Of a DNA stretch of 64,000 bases, positions 1-10,706 are shown one piece after another. Below the pieces are notes generated by a model. The model was not told where the DNA came from and did no database searches. It was given only the letters and a program-made list of their open reading frames with translations. The first letter of the stretch is position 1. Each line of letters opens with the position of its first letter. Origin of the DNA: JBDTSW01 sp963797835 (GTDB taxonomy: Bacteria; Actinomycetota; Thermoleophilia; Solirubrobacterales; 70-9); assembly GCA_963797835.1 (NCBI GenBank), contig CAWCRN010000024.1:372001-436000 (forward strand). The letters run 5' to 3'. The position numbers and the translations under genes were made by a program.

Positions 1-1936
1 CGTGGTCGTCGACGGCGGGCAGGCCGAGATCGAGGCGACGCGGAGGGAGCTGCGCGATCGGCTTCCGAGCGGCGTCGTGGTCGACACGCCGCAGGAGAAG
101 AGTGACGATGTCGAGTCCCAGCTTCAGGCGTTCAACGCGATCCTCTACTTCTTCGCCGCCATGGCCCTCTTCGTCGGGGGGTTCCTGATCTTCAACTCGT
201 TCAACATGAGCGTGTTCCAGCGCACCCGCGAGATCGGGATGCTGCGCACGCTCGGCGCCTCCCGGGGCAAGATCGCCGCGTCCGTCTTGACGGAGGCGGT
301 GGTGCTGGGCGTGATCGGGGCGGTCGTCGGTCTCGCGCTCGGCGTTGGCCTTGCGCTGGTGCTCATCGAGCTGATGCGCTCGCTCGACTTCCCGGTGGGC
401 GACCTCGTGGTGACGCCGCTGGCGCCGATCGCCGCGGTCGTGACGGGCCTCGTGACGGCGGTCGCGGGAGCCTTCTATCCCGCCCGCAGGGCGGGGCGGA
501 CCTCGCCGATCCGGGCCGTGCTGGGGACCGAGGGCCTGCGGGCCCGGCTCCGCGCGCGCCGGGCGGTGATCGGGCTCGTACTGAGCGGCGTCGGCCTGGC
601 GGGCGCCTTCTGGCTGGGCGCTGCCGACGAGACGACACCCGTCGTGGCCGCGGCCGGGATGGCCGGCACGATCGCGATCTTCTTCGGGATCGCCCTGCTC
701 GCGCCGTTCGTGATCCGCCCGCTGGTGCGGGTGCTGTCGCTCCCGCTGCGGCTCCTGTTCCCTGTCGAGGGGCGGCTGGCCGCCGACGCGGCCCGCTCGG
801 ACCCGGGCCGAACGGCCGCTACCGCAACGGCCCTGATGATCGGGCTGGCGCTGGTCGTCGGCGTGAACAGCCTCGGCTCGAGCTTCCTCAAGACCATCTC
901 CGACGAGTTCGACCGCAGCTTCGCCCGCGACCTGACCGTCCAGCCAACCGGGTTTTCGCCCGGCCAGGGACCGCAGCAGACCATCGCCCGCGGGCTGCGT
1001 GACCGCCTCGCCAGGATCCCGGAGGCCGCGGTGGTGGCGCGCGAGCGCTTCGTCTTCACCCCCGACCTTCCCGGCCCCAAGGGCAAGACATCAGCGGACG
1101 GCCTCCTGGTCGGGTTCGAGCCGCTGCGCTACGAGAAGGTCGATACGACCGACGTGGAGGGGGCGCCTCGCGAGGAGGTATTCCGGCGAATGACCGAGGG
1201 GGAGGTCACGGTCGGCAAGGCCTACGCGGAGGAGAAGAACCTCGCGGTGGGAGACACGCTCAGGCTCGAGGGTCCGTCGGGGAGCCGCCGGGCACGGATA
1301 GCCGGGATCGTGGAGACCGTGGTCTTCGGCGGGCAGACCGTCGGCATGTCGCTGGACGTGATGGAGGACGTCTACGGGGTGAGCGGGGACTCGGAGCTGG
1401 CGCTGAAGGCGACCTCGGAGGCGACACGCCCGATCCTCCGCGAGGAGGTCGAGCGGATCATCTCCAAGGACTACCCCAACCTCTCTGTGCTCTCGAACGA
1501 GGAGCTCAAGGCCGACGTCGAGGCCCAGGTGAACGAGCAGTTCGGGATCTTCTACGCGATCGTCGGCGTCGCGATCTTCGCCAGCCTCTTCGGGATCATC
1601 AACACCCTGACGATGTCGGTGATCGAGCGCACCCGCGAGATCGGGGTGCTGCGCGCGCTGGGCGCCTCGCGCTGGCAGGTGCGCCGCTCGATCGCCGACG
1701 AGAGCCTGGTGATCGGGCTGATCGGGGCCCTGCTCGGGATCGCCGTCGGCGCAGGCTTGGGTGCCGCCCTGCTCCAGGGCCTCGCGGCCGGGGTGCCGGG
1801 GGTCGTCTACCGACCGCCGGTTGCGACCATGGTCTGGGTCGCGGTCGCGGGCCTGGTGCTGGGGCTGATCGCCGCGATCCTCCCCGCCCGCCGAGCGGCG
1901 CGCCTCGACGTGATCAGGGCGATCAGCTACGAGTGA
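1..1936 (+). CDS. FtsX/MacB-type ABC transporter permease (5' partial)
   Basis: Membrane subunit of an ABC exporter of the MacB/LolE/FtsX class, which couples ATP hydrolysis in a separate ATPase to movement or extraction of substrates at the membrane. The reading frame is open from the left edge, so the true start and probably the ATPase gene lie outside. Two FtsX domains are visible, each with a hydrophobic segment followed by nearly the same signature: RTREIGMLRTLGAS near residue 75 and RTREIGVLRALGAS near residue 545. This indicates an internally duplicated permease. A hydrophilic extracytoplasmic region (about residues 290-500) lies between them, after a central pair of membrane helices. 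Substrate cannot be told from sequence. Confidence 0.88.
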   Translation, partial: VVVDGGQAEIEATRRELRDRLPSGVVVDTPQEKSDDVESQLQAFNAILYFFAAMALFVGGFLIFNSFNMSVFQRTREIGMLRTLGASRGKIAASVLTEAVVLGVIGAVVGLALGVGLALVLIELMRSLDFPVGDLVVTPLAPIAAVVTGLVTAVAGAFYPARRAGRTSPIRAVLGTEGLRARLRARRAVIGLVLSGVGLAGAFWLGAADETTPVVAAAGMAGTIAIFFGIALLAPFVIRPLVRVLSLPLRLLFPVEGRLAADAARSDPGRTAATATALMIGLALVVGVNSLGSSFLKTISDEFDRSFARDLTVQPTGFSPGQGPQQTIARGLRDRLARIPEAAVVARERFVFTPDLPGPKGKTSADGLLVGFEPLRYEKVDTTDVEGAPREEVFRRMTEGEVTVGKAYAEEKNLAVGDTLRLEGPSGSRRARIAGIVETVVFGGQTVGMSLDVMEDVYGVSGDSELALKATSEATRPILREEVERIISKDYPNLSVLSNEELKADVEAQVNEQFGIFYAIVGVAIFASLFGIINTLTMSVIERTREIGVLRALGASRWQVRRSIADESLVIGLIGALLGIAVGAGLGAALLQGLAAGVPGVVYRPPVATMVWVAVAGLVLGLIAAILPARRAARLDVIRAISYE

Positions 1937-2133
1937 GGCTCGTCCGAACGGTCGAGAAAGTAGAAGAACGCAACTGCCGCGGCAACCACGGCGGGCAGCA
2001 GCGTCGCCTCGATCGCGACGCCGTCGGCAGCCGGGCCGAACAACGCCTCGCCGCCGAAGAAGCCGACCGCGAAGACCCCGACCGCCCCCCAGAGTGCCGC
2101 TACGAGGTCGGAGCTCGTCGGTCTCCTGGTCAC
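1927..2133 (-). CDS. Small two-helix membrane protein, unknown
   Basis: A 68-residue product with two hydrophobic stretches (about residues 10-30 and 42-60) and a charged tail. I do not recognise a family. The GTG start is supported by a -10 hexamer, TAGGTT (reverse strand, 2141-2146), 7 bases upstream, which predicts a leaderless transcript as for several genes here. Its 3' end overlaps the end of the convergent permease gene by 10 bases. It could be a minor accessory membrane protein; no function can be inferred. Confidence 0.55.
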   Translation of the reverse strand: MTRRPTSSDLVAALWGAVGVFAVGFFGGEALFGPAADGVAIEATLLPAVVAAAVAFFYFLDRSDEPHS

Positions 2134-2213
2134 GCATCGGAACCTACGCGCGCGACGAGGCCCAGTGGTTAACCGGGTGTATCCGGGCGCCCGGGCGGGG
2201 TAGGCTCCCGCCC

Positions 2214-2420
2214 ATGAGCGACGAGATGGAGCACGGGTTCAAGGAGGGCCAGAAGGTCTGGGTCGAGGACGGGGACGGGAAGCATCATCCCGGGATCTTC
2301 GTGGGCGACAACGAATCCGCGGGATGGTTCGGCGGCGGGCCCAGCGCCTACGTGGTGCATCCCGAGGCGCACCAGGCCGAGGTCGTCTCACTGTTCCGGA
2401 TCACCCCGCGCGACGAGTAG
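2214..2420 (+). CDS. Small acidic protein, unknown
   Basis: A 68-residue soluble protein rich in Glu, Asp, Gly and His with the segment GQKVWVEDGDGKHHPGIFVG, which resembles a small beta-barrel (SH3-like or KOW-like) fold. That resemblance is impression only. The ATG is preceded by TAGGCT (2201-2206) with a 7-base gap and no Shine-Dalgarno, fitting leaderless expression. It converges with the ahcY gene. I know of no assigned function. Confidence 0.6.
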   Translation: MSDEMEHGFKEGQKVWVEDGDGKHHPGIFVGDNESAGWFGGGPSAYVVHPEAHQAEVVSLFRITPRDE

Positions 2421-2467
2421 CGCACACAGTCCTGCGGCCGGCGCCTCGGCCTGGGCGCTGATAGCGC

Positions 2468-3902
<1,435 letters not shown>

Positions 3903-3991
3903 GCGACTCCTGATCTCGACCGTATGGACAGCCGGAAGCATAGGACGCTGCGCCCGGCGCAACGCCGGCGGGCCCTGCACCACTAACTCCC

Positions 3992-4608
3992 ATGCAGCGT
4001 TTCGTCCAATGGGAAGGGATCGACGAGTGGCGAGCCGAGGCCGCCGCGGCCGAGCTCGGCGACGACGGGGTCGCCGCTCGCGGCGTCCAGCTCGGTATCG
4101 ACCCACTCCCCTACCGCCTGGACTACGAGCTCGACGCCACCGAGGGCTGGGTGACCCGGACGCTGAGGGTCGAGGCGAGGGGTGCGACTTGGAGCCGTCG
4201 GCTGCTGCTCGGGCGTTCGCCGGATGGGGGCTGGAGCGTCGAGGCCGAAGGCCACGGCGGCGCCGAGCTGGGCGCGCCCGGCGGCGCGGGCCGGGGAGCT
4301 CGAGGGCGCGCTCGACTGTGATCTCGGGTTCTCGCCGCTCACGAACCTGATGCCGATCAGGCGGGGTGGGCTGGAGGCGGCTGCCGGTGACCACGGACCA
4401 CCTGATGGCGTGGGTCTCCGTCCCCGATCTCGAGGTGTTCCCGTCGGCGCAGCGCTACGAGCACGTCCGGCTCGTCCCGGACGGCTCGGTCGTGCGCTTC
4501 GTCGATCGGGGCCGCTTCGAGGGGTTCACGGCCGAGTTGCGGCTGGACCGCGACGGGCTCGCGACCGAATACCCGGGGCTGGCGCGCATGGTGGCCACCG
4601 CCACCTAA
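3992..4608 (+). CDS. Putative glycolipid-binding domain protein (frameshifted)
   Basis: About 205 residues once read through two shifts (near 4290 and near 4370). The middle section LDCDLGFSPLTNLMPIRR matches the hallmark of the putative glycolipid-binding family PF06475 (typically C.DVDLG.TP.TNTLPIRRL). The preceding Y-RLDYELD and following VSVPDLEVFPSAQRYEH segments also fit the family. Proposed role is binding glycolipid; the biochemistry of the family is thin. It is divergent from ahcY and immediately upstream of the sugar-nucleotide transferase. Recognition is good, function tentative. Confidence 0.72.
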
Positions 4609-4623
4609 TAGCCTCACGCCGCG

Positions 4624-5650
4624 ATGCGAGCAATGGTAATGGCGGCGGGGCTTGGGACGCGCCTGCGGCCGCTCACCTGGGAGATCCCGAAGCCGGTGGT
4701 GCCTGGTCGCCAACCGGCCGGTGATCGAGCACATCCTGCGCGGGCTGGCCGGGCCACGAGATCACCGACATGGTCGCCAACCTCCACTGGTTCCCGGAGA
4801 CGATCCGGGGCCCGCTGGGCGACGGATCGGCGCTGGGCGTGCGCAGGTCACGTACGCCGAGGAGGACGAGGCTGCTCGGGACGGCCGGCGGGGTCCGCAA
4901 CGTCGCGCGAGCTTCCTGACCGCCGAGGGCGGGCCGTTCCTCGTCATGGCCGGCGACGCGCTGACCGACATCGACTTCACGGCGTTGATCGACGCCCACC
5001 GACGGAGCGGCGGCATCGCGACCCTGGCCGTCAAGCGGGTCGCGGACGTGAGCCAGTTCGGAGTGGTCGTAATCGACGCCGACGGGCGCGTCCAGGGCTT
5101 CCAGGAGAAGCCGGACCCCGCCGAGGCGCTCTCCGACCTCACGAACTCGATGATCTACGTCTTCGAGCCGGAGGTGCTCGACCACTTCCCCGCCGACGAG
5201 GTGATCGACTTCGCCCTCGACGTCTTCCCGGCGCTGCTGGACGCCGACGTGCCCTTCCACGTCCACCGATTCGACGAGTACTGGAACGACGTCGGCTCGA
5301 TCGACGAGTACCTCCAGGGGAACATCGACATCGTCGAGGGCGCAGGTCAAGGTCGAGTCGGCCGGCGAGCTGCGCGCCGGCGGGCCGACGGAGGAGGCGA
5401 CGGAGCCGCAGGACGGGGGCTGGGAGCTGAGCGGGACCGTGCTGCTGGGCGAGGGCGCGAGCGTGGCTGCGGGCGCGCGGATCGACGGGCCCGCGTGATC
5501 GGTCCCGGGGCGCAGCGGTCGGCGCGGGCGCGATCGTCAAGGGTCGGTGCTGCTGCCGGACGCGGAGGTCCCGGCGGACGGGATGTCGTGGGGGCGGTCG
5601 TGGGGCCGGCGCGGACGGCTGGCGGCGCGCCTGGGGGTGGACCTCGCGTC
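4624..5650 (+). CDS. NDP-sugar pyrophosphorylase (mannose-1-phosphate guanylyltransferase-like, several frameshifts)
   Basis: Activates a sugar 1-phosphate with an NTP to give NDP-sugar. The N-terminus MRAMVMAAGLGTRLRPLT holds the nucleotide-binding GxGTRLxPLT loop, followed by IPKPVV. Further segments in changing frames give MAGDALTDIDF (metal-binding Asp), GFQEKP and a DEYWNDVGS motif. The C-terminal portion (SVAAGARIDGP, then VIGPGA, then SVLLPDAEVP) looks like left-handed beta-helix repeats. At least five 1-base shifts break the frame between 4690 and 5600. A TAGCCT hexamer 9 bases before the ATG suggests a leaderless start. The sugar and base specificity cannot be read. The 3' end is approximate because no in-frame stop survives. 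Confidence 0.85.
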
Positions 5651-5653
5651 GAG

Positions 5654-5960
5654 GTGCTCTGGTGGCGGGAGTGCCCGTCGTGGGAGCGCGCGATCGAGAT
5701 GGTGCGAGGCGGAGATGGACGGCCGCAGGGCCTCGATCCCGGGCGAGCTCGTGGTCATCGAGATCAGAGACGGACGACGACGCCGGGCGCGAGGAGCTTC
5801 GTCGGCTCGCCGACCGTGCGGGTGGACGGCGAGGACATCCAGCCCCCGGGGGATGAGCCCACGGGGCTAACCTGCCGCGTCTACCGTCGGCGCGATGGGC
5901 GCATCTCGCCGCTGCCCGACCCGGAGGACGTGCGCGATGCCCTCGCCGCGGGCGATGAGA
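5654..5960 (+). CDS. Thioredoxin-fold protein, alkylmercury-lyase-like (frameshifted)
   Basis: A protein of about 100 residues beginning LWWRECPSWERA, with FVGSPTVRVDGEDIQPP and a GLTCRVYR segment near the end. This pattern is typical of small thioredoxin-fold proteins annotated near alkylmercury lyase or as 'thioredoxin family'. One cysteine sits in the position of a redox CxxC but the second is replaced (CPSW). It abuts the start of the next thioredoxin-like gene. The frame runs on without a stop, which I take as an indel just before 5972. Role unknown. Confidence 0.55.
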
Positions 5961-5971
5961 GGAGACAACCA

Positions 5972-6517
5972 GTGACAGAGCACGCCAGCCTTTCGATCGG
6001 CGACCTGGCCCCGCCGCTCGAGCTTCCCGACACCGCGGGCAACCTGACGACGCTGCCGTTCCCCGGCGAGGCGGCCGCGACCGTGGTCGTGTGGACCTGC
6101 AACCACTGCCCCTACGCCCTCGTCTGGCACGACCGGCTGATGGACGTCGCCCGCGACTATGCGGACCGGGGCGTGCACACGCTGCACGTGAACTCCAACG
6201 ACGCCCAGCGCAAGCCGGGCGACTCCTTCGAGGCGATGAAGGAGAGGGTCGAGGCCGAGGACTGGCCATGCCCCTTATCTCCACGACGAGAGCCAGGACG
6301 CGGCGCGCGCGTGGGGGCCCGTGACCACGCCCGACGTGTTCGTGCTCGACTCCGACCTGCGCCTGCGCTATCGCGGCGCCCCCGACGCCGACTACGACGA
6401 CCCCTCCCAGGACGCCGCCTGGCTGCGCGCCGCGCTCGACGCGCTGCATCTCGGGCGGCGATTCCTGAGCCGGCCGAGACCAAGCCGGTCGGCTGCTCGG
6501 TGAAGTGGAAGGAGTAG
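5972..6517 (+). CDS. Thioredoxin/redoxin family protein (frameshifted)
   Basis: About 180 residues of the AhpC/TSA-like redoxin family: N-terminal LSIGDLAPPLELPDTAGN, then VVVWTCNHCPYALVWHDR carrying the redox CxxC (CNHC). Further on are TTPDVFVLDSDLRLRYRG and the characteristic C-terminal tail KPVGCSVKWK. GTG start with AGGAG 8 bases upstream. Two shifts (near 6270 and near 6460) split it. Members are usually cytoplasmic thiol-disulfide proteins; a specific partner cannot be named. It ends 7 bases before homoserine kinase. Confidence 0.8.
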   Translation: MTEHASLSIGDLAPPLELPDTAGNLTTLPFPGEAAATVVVWTCNHCPYALVWHDRLMDVARDYADRGVHTLHVNSNDAQRKPGDSFEAMKERVEAEDWPCPLSPRREPGRGARVGARDHARRVRARLRPAPALSRRPRRRLRRPLPGRRLAARRARRAASRAAIPEPAETKPVGCSVKWKE

Positions 6518-6524
6518 GGGGCCG

Positions 6525-7418
6525 GTGACCCAGCGCCGCCGTCTGGTACGGGTCCCGGCCTCCTCGGCCAACCTCGGGCCCGGGGTTCGACGTGTTCGCC
6601 GCGGCGCTCGCGGTGCACCTCGAGCTCGAGGTCTTCGAGGCCGGCGAGTTCTCGGTCGAGGCCGGGGTAGACGGGCTTCCCGACGGATCGCTCGAACCTG
6701 TGCGTCAGCGCGTTCGAGCGCCTGCACTCCGCCGACGGCATGCGCTTCGAGATCCGCTCGGAGATCCCGGTCGCCCGCGGCATGGGCTCGAGCGCCGCGG
6801 CCATCGTCGCCGGGCCTCATGGCGGCCGACCACCTCTACGAGCTCGCGCTCGGTAAGGCAGGAGGTCTACCGGCCTGGCGGTCGAGCTCGAGGGCCATCC
6901 CGACAACGTCGCCGCCGCCCTGTTACGGCGGGATCGCGCTCTGCCCGCGGGCGGAGGGCGCCGGACTGCCGCCGCCGGTGCGGCTGGAGCCTCCCGAAGG
7001 GCGTCGAGCCGGTACTCGTCATACCCGCATGAGGAGGTGGCGACGGCCGAGGCGCGCGCGGCGCTGCCGGCCGAGGTGCCCCTCGACGACGCGGTCGCGA
7101 ACGTGGCGGCCGCGTCGCAGCTCGCGCTCGGGATCGAGCGCTCGGACCTGGCGCTGATCGGCCGTGGGCTCGCCGACCGCCTGCACCAGCCCCACCGCGC
7201 GGAGCTCTACCCGCGCTCGATGCAGCTGCTCGCCAAGGCGGGCGAGCTGGGCGCGATCGGCGCCTCGATCTCGGGCGCCGGCCCGACGGTGCTCGCTGGT
7301 GCTTCTGGCAGGACACCGGCAAGGTGACGGGCGCGCTGGAGGAGCGAGGCGGAGGGCTGGGCGGACGTCGTCCGCGCGCCGTTCAGCCGCTTTGGGCGCC
7401 GACGTTCCCGAGCTCTGA
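6525..7418 (+). CDS. thrB: Homoserine kinase (multiple frameshifts)
   Basis: GHMP-family kinase that phosphorylates homoserine in threonine synthesis. Pieces in successive frames assemble into one protein of about 290 residues: VRVPASSANLGPG, then FDVFAAALAVHLELEV, then SEIPVARGMGSSAAAIVAG (ATP-binding loop), then VELEGHPDN, and near the end IGASISGAGPTVL. At least six 1-base gains are visible, and most are a doubled G, C or T (for example ..CCCGGGG/TTC.., ..AAGG/CAG.., ..CTGTT/AC..). This is typical of homopolymer miscalls. Function is probably intact in the organism. No other threonine genes adjoin. Confidence 0.88.
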
Positions 7419-7558
7419 CCGCATGCCAGCTGAGAATCACTGACTGCGTGGCAGCGAACATGAGGACGGATCTGTCGTCTTATGCCCGCTATGCGGGTGA
7501 CGAGGCGACAGGCGCAGGCGGTTTGCAAGTCCATCACTGCCAGTTACGCTGGCTTTCG

Positions 7559-7876
7559 GTGGATGCGATCGCCCGACTCGCCGAATCGAAGATCCGCGCC
7601 GCCATGGACGCGGCGAGTTCGACGACCTGCCCAACCAGGGTCAGCCGCTCGAGCGGGACGACCTCTCGCGGGTGCCGGCCGACCTCCGCCTGGGCTACAG
7701 GCTCCTGCGCAACGCCGGGTGCCTGCCGCCGGAGCTCGAGGCGCGCAGGGAGGCGGCCCGGCTCGGGGCGCTCCTCGCCACCACCGGCGACGCCGAAGGA
7801 GCGGGCGCGGCTCTCGCGCCTGCGGGCCGACGCCGAGCTGCGCTACCGGATGCTGGCGGAGCGCCGTCGGCGCTGA
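7559..7876 (+). CDS. DUF1992 (DnaJC28-like conserved domain) protein (frameshifted)
   Basis: Read through two shifts (near 7613 and 7797), the product is about 105 residues: IARLAESKIRAAMDAGEF, DDLPNQGQPLERDDLSRVP, ADLRLGYRLLRNAGCLPPEL. These match the DUF1992 domain shared with DnaJ homologue subfamily C member 28 (typical lines: ESKI..A...G.FD.LPG.GKPL, then P.E.R..Y..L.NAG..PPE). A GTG start fits the domain border. There is no J domain here. Role in bacteria unknown. The 140 bases upstream show only short hairpins (CCCGC-TAT-GCGGG at 7485-7497). Confidence 0.72.
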   Translation: MDAIARLAESKIRAAMDAASSTTCPTRVSRSSGTTSRGCRPTSAWATGSCATPGACRRSSRRAGRRPGSGRSSPPPATPKERARLSRLRADAELRYRMLAERRRR

Positions 7877-7879
7877 GCC

Positions 7880-8314
7880 TCAGTCGAGCAGCCCGACCTG
7901 GCGCAGGATCGAGACCGAGTCCGAGTAGACGTCCTTGCGCTTCACGAGGCCGTCCTCGAACGGGATCACGTCGAGGCCCTTCCAGCTGATCTCGTTCCCG
8001 CTCGGCTCGGCGACGATGTCGCCGCGGCGCATCTCGTTGGTGTGCGTGGCGGTCGCGGTCCACTCCTGCACGACCAGGCCGTCGCGGCAGTAGGTGCGCC
8101 GGCCGTCGAAGCGGATGTCGGGCCAGCCCTCGAAGATCTTGCCGATGTGCTCGCGGACGGCCTCGCCCTCGGCGACCTCGCCCGCGGTGTGGTTCTCGAA
8201 GACCATGTCCGGCGCGTGCATCGCCATGATCGCGTCGAGGTCATGGGCGTTCCAGGCGTCGTTGTAGCGCGCGATCGCACTTTCGAGCGCCTCCGGTGAG
8301 TCTTTGTCGCTCAT
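7880..8314 (-). CDS. NTF2-like (SnoaL/steroid isomerase-type) protein
   Basis: A 144-residue single-domain protein of the nuclear transport factor 2-like fold: helix IARYNDAWNAHDLDAIMAMH, then VFENHTAGEVAEGEAVREHI, EGWPDIRFDGRRTYCRDG, and WTATATHTNEMRRGD. The fold hosts isomerases, hydrolases and binding proteins; the substrate cannot be named. ATG is preceded by TAAGGT (reverse strand, 8321-8326) 6 bases away, so a leaderless mRNA is likely. That -10 box coincides with the stop codon of the upstream decarboxylase gene. Confidence 0.75.
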   Translation of the reverse strand: MSDKDSPEALESAIARYNDAWNAHDLDAIMAMHAPDMVFENHTAGEVAEGEAVREHIGKIFEGWPDIRFDGRRTYCRDGLVVQEWTATATHTNEMRRGDIVAEPSGNEISWKGLDVIPFEDGLVKRKDVYSDSVSILRQVGLLD

Positions 8315-8323
8315 GCGCGCACC

Positions 8324-9763
8324 TTACTGCGGTGGGGTCTGACCCCTTGAGTGGGTGCGCAGTAGATCCAGGAGCACGTCGACGAGCGCGTCGACGTCGG
8401 CCTCGGTCGTCTGCCAGTTGACGATCGCCGGGCGCAGGGCGACCTTCCCCTGGTACGTCGTGGTGCCGGCGAACACGCGCCCGTCCGCGAGGAGAGCCGC
8501 ACCGAGCTCCCGGTTGAGCTCGTCCAGGTCCTCCTCGCGCACCCCCGCGGGCCGGACCCGGAAGCAGACGATGTTGAGGTTCACCTCGGCGAGCCGCTCG
8601 AGATCGGGCTCGGCGTCGACCCGCGCGCCGAGGTGGCGGGCCAGTCGCAGGTGGCGCTCGACCATCGTGCGGTGGCCCTCGCGCCCGTAGGCCCGCAGCG
8701 TCGCCCAGACCGCGAGGGCTCGGGCACGGCGGGAGTTCTCGGGGCTGAGAAAGCCGGGGTTGGGGCGCGGGTCGTCGGGTGCCGGCAGGTAGGGCGCGCC
8801 GACGTTCAGGGCGTGTGCGAGGCGCTCGGGCTCACGGACGAAGGCGAAGCCGCAGTCGTAGGGGACGTTCAGCCACTTGTGGGCGTCGGCGGCGATCGAG
8901 TCCGCGTGCTCGATGCCGTCGGTGAGGTGCCGCGACTCCGGGGCCAGGCGCGCGAACAGGCCGAAGGCGCCGTCGACGTGAAGCCAGGCCTCGTGCTCGC
9001 GCGCGAGCGCCGCCATCTCGGCGATCGGGTCGAACTCGCCGGCGTTCACCTCGCCCGCGTTGGCGATCACGACGGCGGGGCCCTCGGCGGAGGCGAGCTC
9101 GCGCTCCAGCGCGGGCAGGTCCAGCCGTCCCGCCCCGTCGCGCTCGAGTCGATGCACGTTCTCGCGGCCCCAGCCCAGCATCCCGACGGCCTGGACCGCG
9201 CTCGGGTGGACGAACCCGCTGCTGAGGATGCGTGGCGCCGGCAGGCCGTGGAGGCCCGTCTCGTCGACGTCAGCGCCCAGTCGCTCGGCCCACCATCCCC
9301 GTGCCGCTGCCAGGCCGCTGAAGTTCGCCATGGTCGCGCCGGTCACGAGCACGCCGGTGAGGTCGCCGGGCAGCTCGAACAGCTCCCGCAGCCAGCGCGT
9401 GGCGACGCCCTCCAGCCGGGCCGCGAGCGGCGAGGACGCCCACCCGAAGGCGACCTGGTCGAGCGCCGAGGCAAGCCAGTCGGCGCCGAGCGCCGCGGGC
9501 GTGCCGCCGCCCATCACGAAATGGAAGAAGCGGGGCCCGCTCGAGCGGGTCGCCGCCGGGACCAGCTCCAGCAGCTCCGCCAGCGCCTGCAGCGCTCCGT
9601 CACCGCTCTCGGGGAACGCCGGGTCCCACGCGCTCACGGCCTGCTCGGCGGCTGGGCGCTGGACCGGCTCGTCCGGCAGTGCCTCGGCGTACGCGGCCGC
9701 CTCCGAGGCGGCGAGCTCCAGCGCCTCGCGCAGCTCGCCGCGAAGCTCGAGCGGGTCGGTCAC
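8324..9763 (-). CDS. PLP-dependent amino-acid decarboxylase (group II, aromatic-type)
   Basis: A 479-residue pyridoxal-phosphate enzyme of the DOPA/tyrosine/glutamate decarboxylase family. Visible marks are GGTPAALGADWLASALDQ near the N-terminus, TGATMANFSGLAAARG (cofactor phosphate site), HVDGAFGLFARL, and the Schiff-base lysine in DAHKWLNVPYDCGF. Intact and of normal length. The product would be an amine plus CO2; substrate choice is not visible. The last codons (GQTPPQ) are encoded by a palindromic GGGGTCTGACCCC repeat. Confidence 0.88.
   Translation of the reverse strand: MTDPLELRGELREALELAASEAAAYAEALPDEPVQRPAAEQAVSAWDPAFPESGDGALQALAELLELVPAATRSSGPRFFHFVMGGGTPAALGADWLASALDQVAFGWASSPLAARLEGVATRWLRELFELPGDLTGVLVTGATMANFSGLAAARGWWAERLGADVDETGLHGLPAPRILSSGFVHPSAVQAVGMLGWGRENVHRLERDGAGRLDLPALERELASAEGPAVVIANAGEVNAGEFDPIAEMAALAREHEAWLHVDGAFGLFARLAPESRHLTDGIEHADSIAADAHKWLNVPYDCGFAFVREPERLAHALNVGAPYLPAPDDPRPNPGFLSPENSRRARALAVWATLRAYGREGHRTMVERHLRLARHLGARVDAEPDLERLAEVNLNIVCFRVRPAGVREEDLDELNRELGAALLADGRVFAGTTTYQGKVALRPAIVNWQTTEADVDALVDVLLDLLRTHSRGQTPPQ
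8334..8346. repeat. GGGGTCTGACCCC palindromic repeat
   Basis: A 13-base palindrome with centre T/A. A second copy, with the centre inverted (GGGGTCAGACCCC), occurs at 61277-61289, and a half copy follows it. Here it encodes the C-terminal GQTP of the decarboxylase, so it has been tolerated in coding sequence. Confidence 0.6.
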
Positions 9764-9781
9764 GGCCCGGCCCGGTCGGGC

Positions 9782-10586
9782 TCAGCCTCGCGCCCCGGCG
9801 GGCACCAGCTCGGCGCTCAGCTCGTCGAGGCGCTCGAGCAGCTCGGGCCGTCCGAGGCGGCGCAGCATCTCGCCGGCCAGCGACAGGTAGTCCGAGCCAC
9901 GGTCGGGGCGGTAGTCGAGGATCGGGATCGCGCGCTCCGCCGACTCGGCGTAGGCGATCGACTGGCGGATCACGGTGCGGAACATCTTCTCGCCGAAGCG
10001 CTCCTCCAACGCCTCGAGCGTGTGCCGTGCGTGCTTGGTGCGCATGTTGGCGATGTTGAGGCACACGCCGAGCAGCTCGAGGTCGGGGTTGAGCGACTCC
10101 CGGGCCAGCTCCACGACCTCCATCGCCTGCTCCATGCCCTGGAGCGAGAAGTACTGCGCCTCGGTGGTCAGGACCGCGTGCGACGCGCAGACCAGGCGCG
10201 TTCACCGTGAGCAGCCCGAGCGTGGGCGGGCAGTCGATCAGGATCAGCTCCTTCTGGCGCTTCAGGTCCATCAGCGCCCGGCGCAGCGTCACCTCGCGGC
10301 CGATCTTCCCCGCCAGGGCCAGCTCGGCCTCCGAGAGCGCGAGGTTGGCGGGGATCACCGACCCGTGGATCGCGTCGGCCGCCCGGGCCTGGCCCTGGAG
10401 CACGTCGCCCAGCGTCGGCGAGGCGTCGTGGGCGGTGTCGAAGTAGTCGGAGAGGTTGCCCTGCGGGTCGGCGTCGATCGCAAGCACGTCGATCCCGAGA
10501 CGCTCGAAGACGTCCGCGAGCGAGCGGACCATCGTGGTCTTCCCGGTGCCCCCCTTCTGGGACAGGACGGCGATCGTCGTCGACAT
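9782..10586 (-). CDS. ParA/MinD-type ATPase (frameshifted)
   Basis: About 267 residues. Deviant Walker A KGGTGKTT at residues 11-18, VLAIDADPQGNLSDY next, then ELILIDCPPTLGLLTVNA. The second part, in another frame, has VVLTTEAQYFSLQGMEQ (partly), VELARESLNPDLELLGV and IRQSIAYAESAERA. A 1-base shift lies near 10195-10205. ParA proteins segregate chromosomes, plasmids or other cargo with a ParB-type partner; no ParB or parS site is visible nearby, so this is an orphan. TAGAGT (reverse strand, 10594-10599) lies 7 bases before the ATG, giving a leaderless start. Divergent from gltB. Confidence 0.88.
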
Positions 10587-10641
10587 CGCGGCGACTCTAC
10601 CTGTGCCCGCCCGCGGCGAGCGCGGCCGCCGATAGCCGCCG

Positions 10642-10647
10642 TATACT
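10642..10647 (+). promoter_or_regulatory. gltB -10 element
   Basis: TATACT, the best -10 match in the region, 59 bases before the gltB ATG. Unlike most genes here, gltB has an ordinary leader with GGAGGT (10697-10702). Confidence 0.55.
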
Positions 10648-10706
10648 TTCCGCTCCCCCTGCCCGTCGCGCGCCCGCTCGAAGAAGGCGCGGAACCGGAG
10701 GTCCCG

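Noticed and set aside
3903..3991. SAH riboswitch upstream of ahcY
   Set aside because: The region lacks the conserved SAH-riboswitch core; an ordinary AGGAG site and a possible TATGCT box are present instead.
7480..7560. Possible tRNA between thrB and the DUF1992 gene
   Set aside because: There are short hairpins but no T-loop (GTTCRANNC), no acceptor pairing and no anticodon stem of correct spacing.
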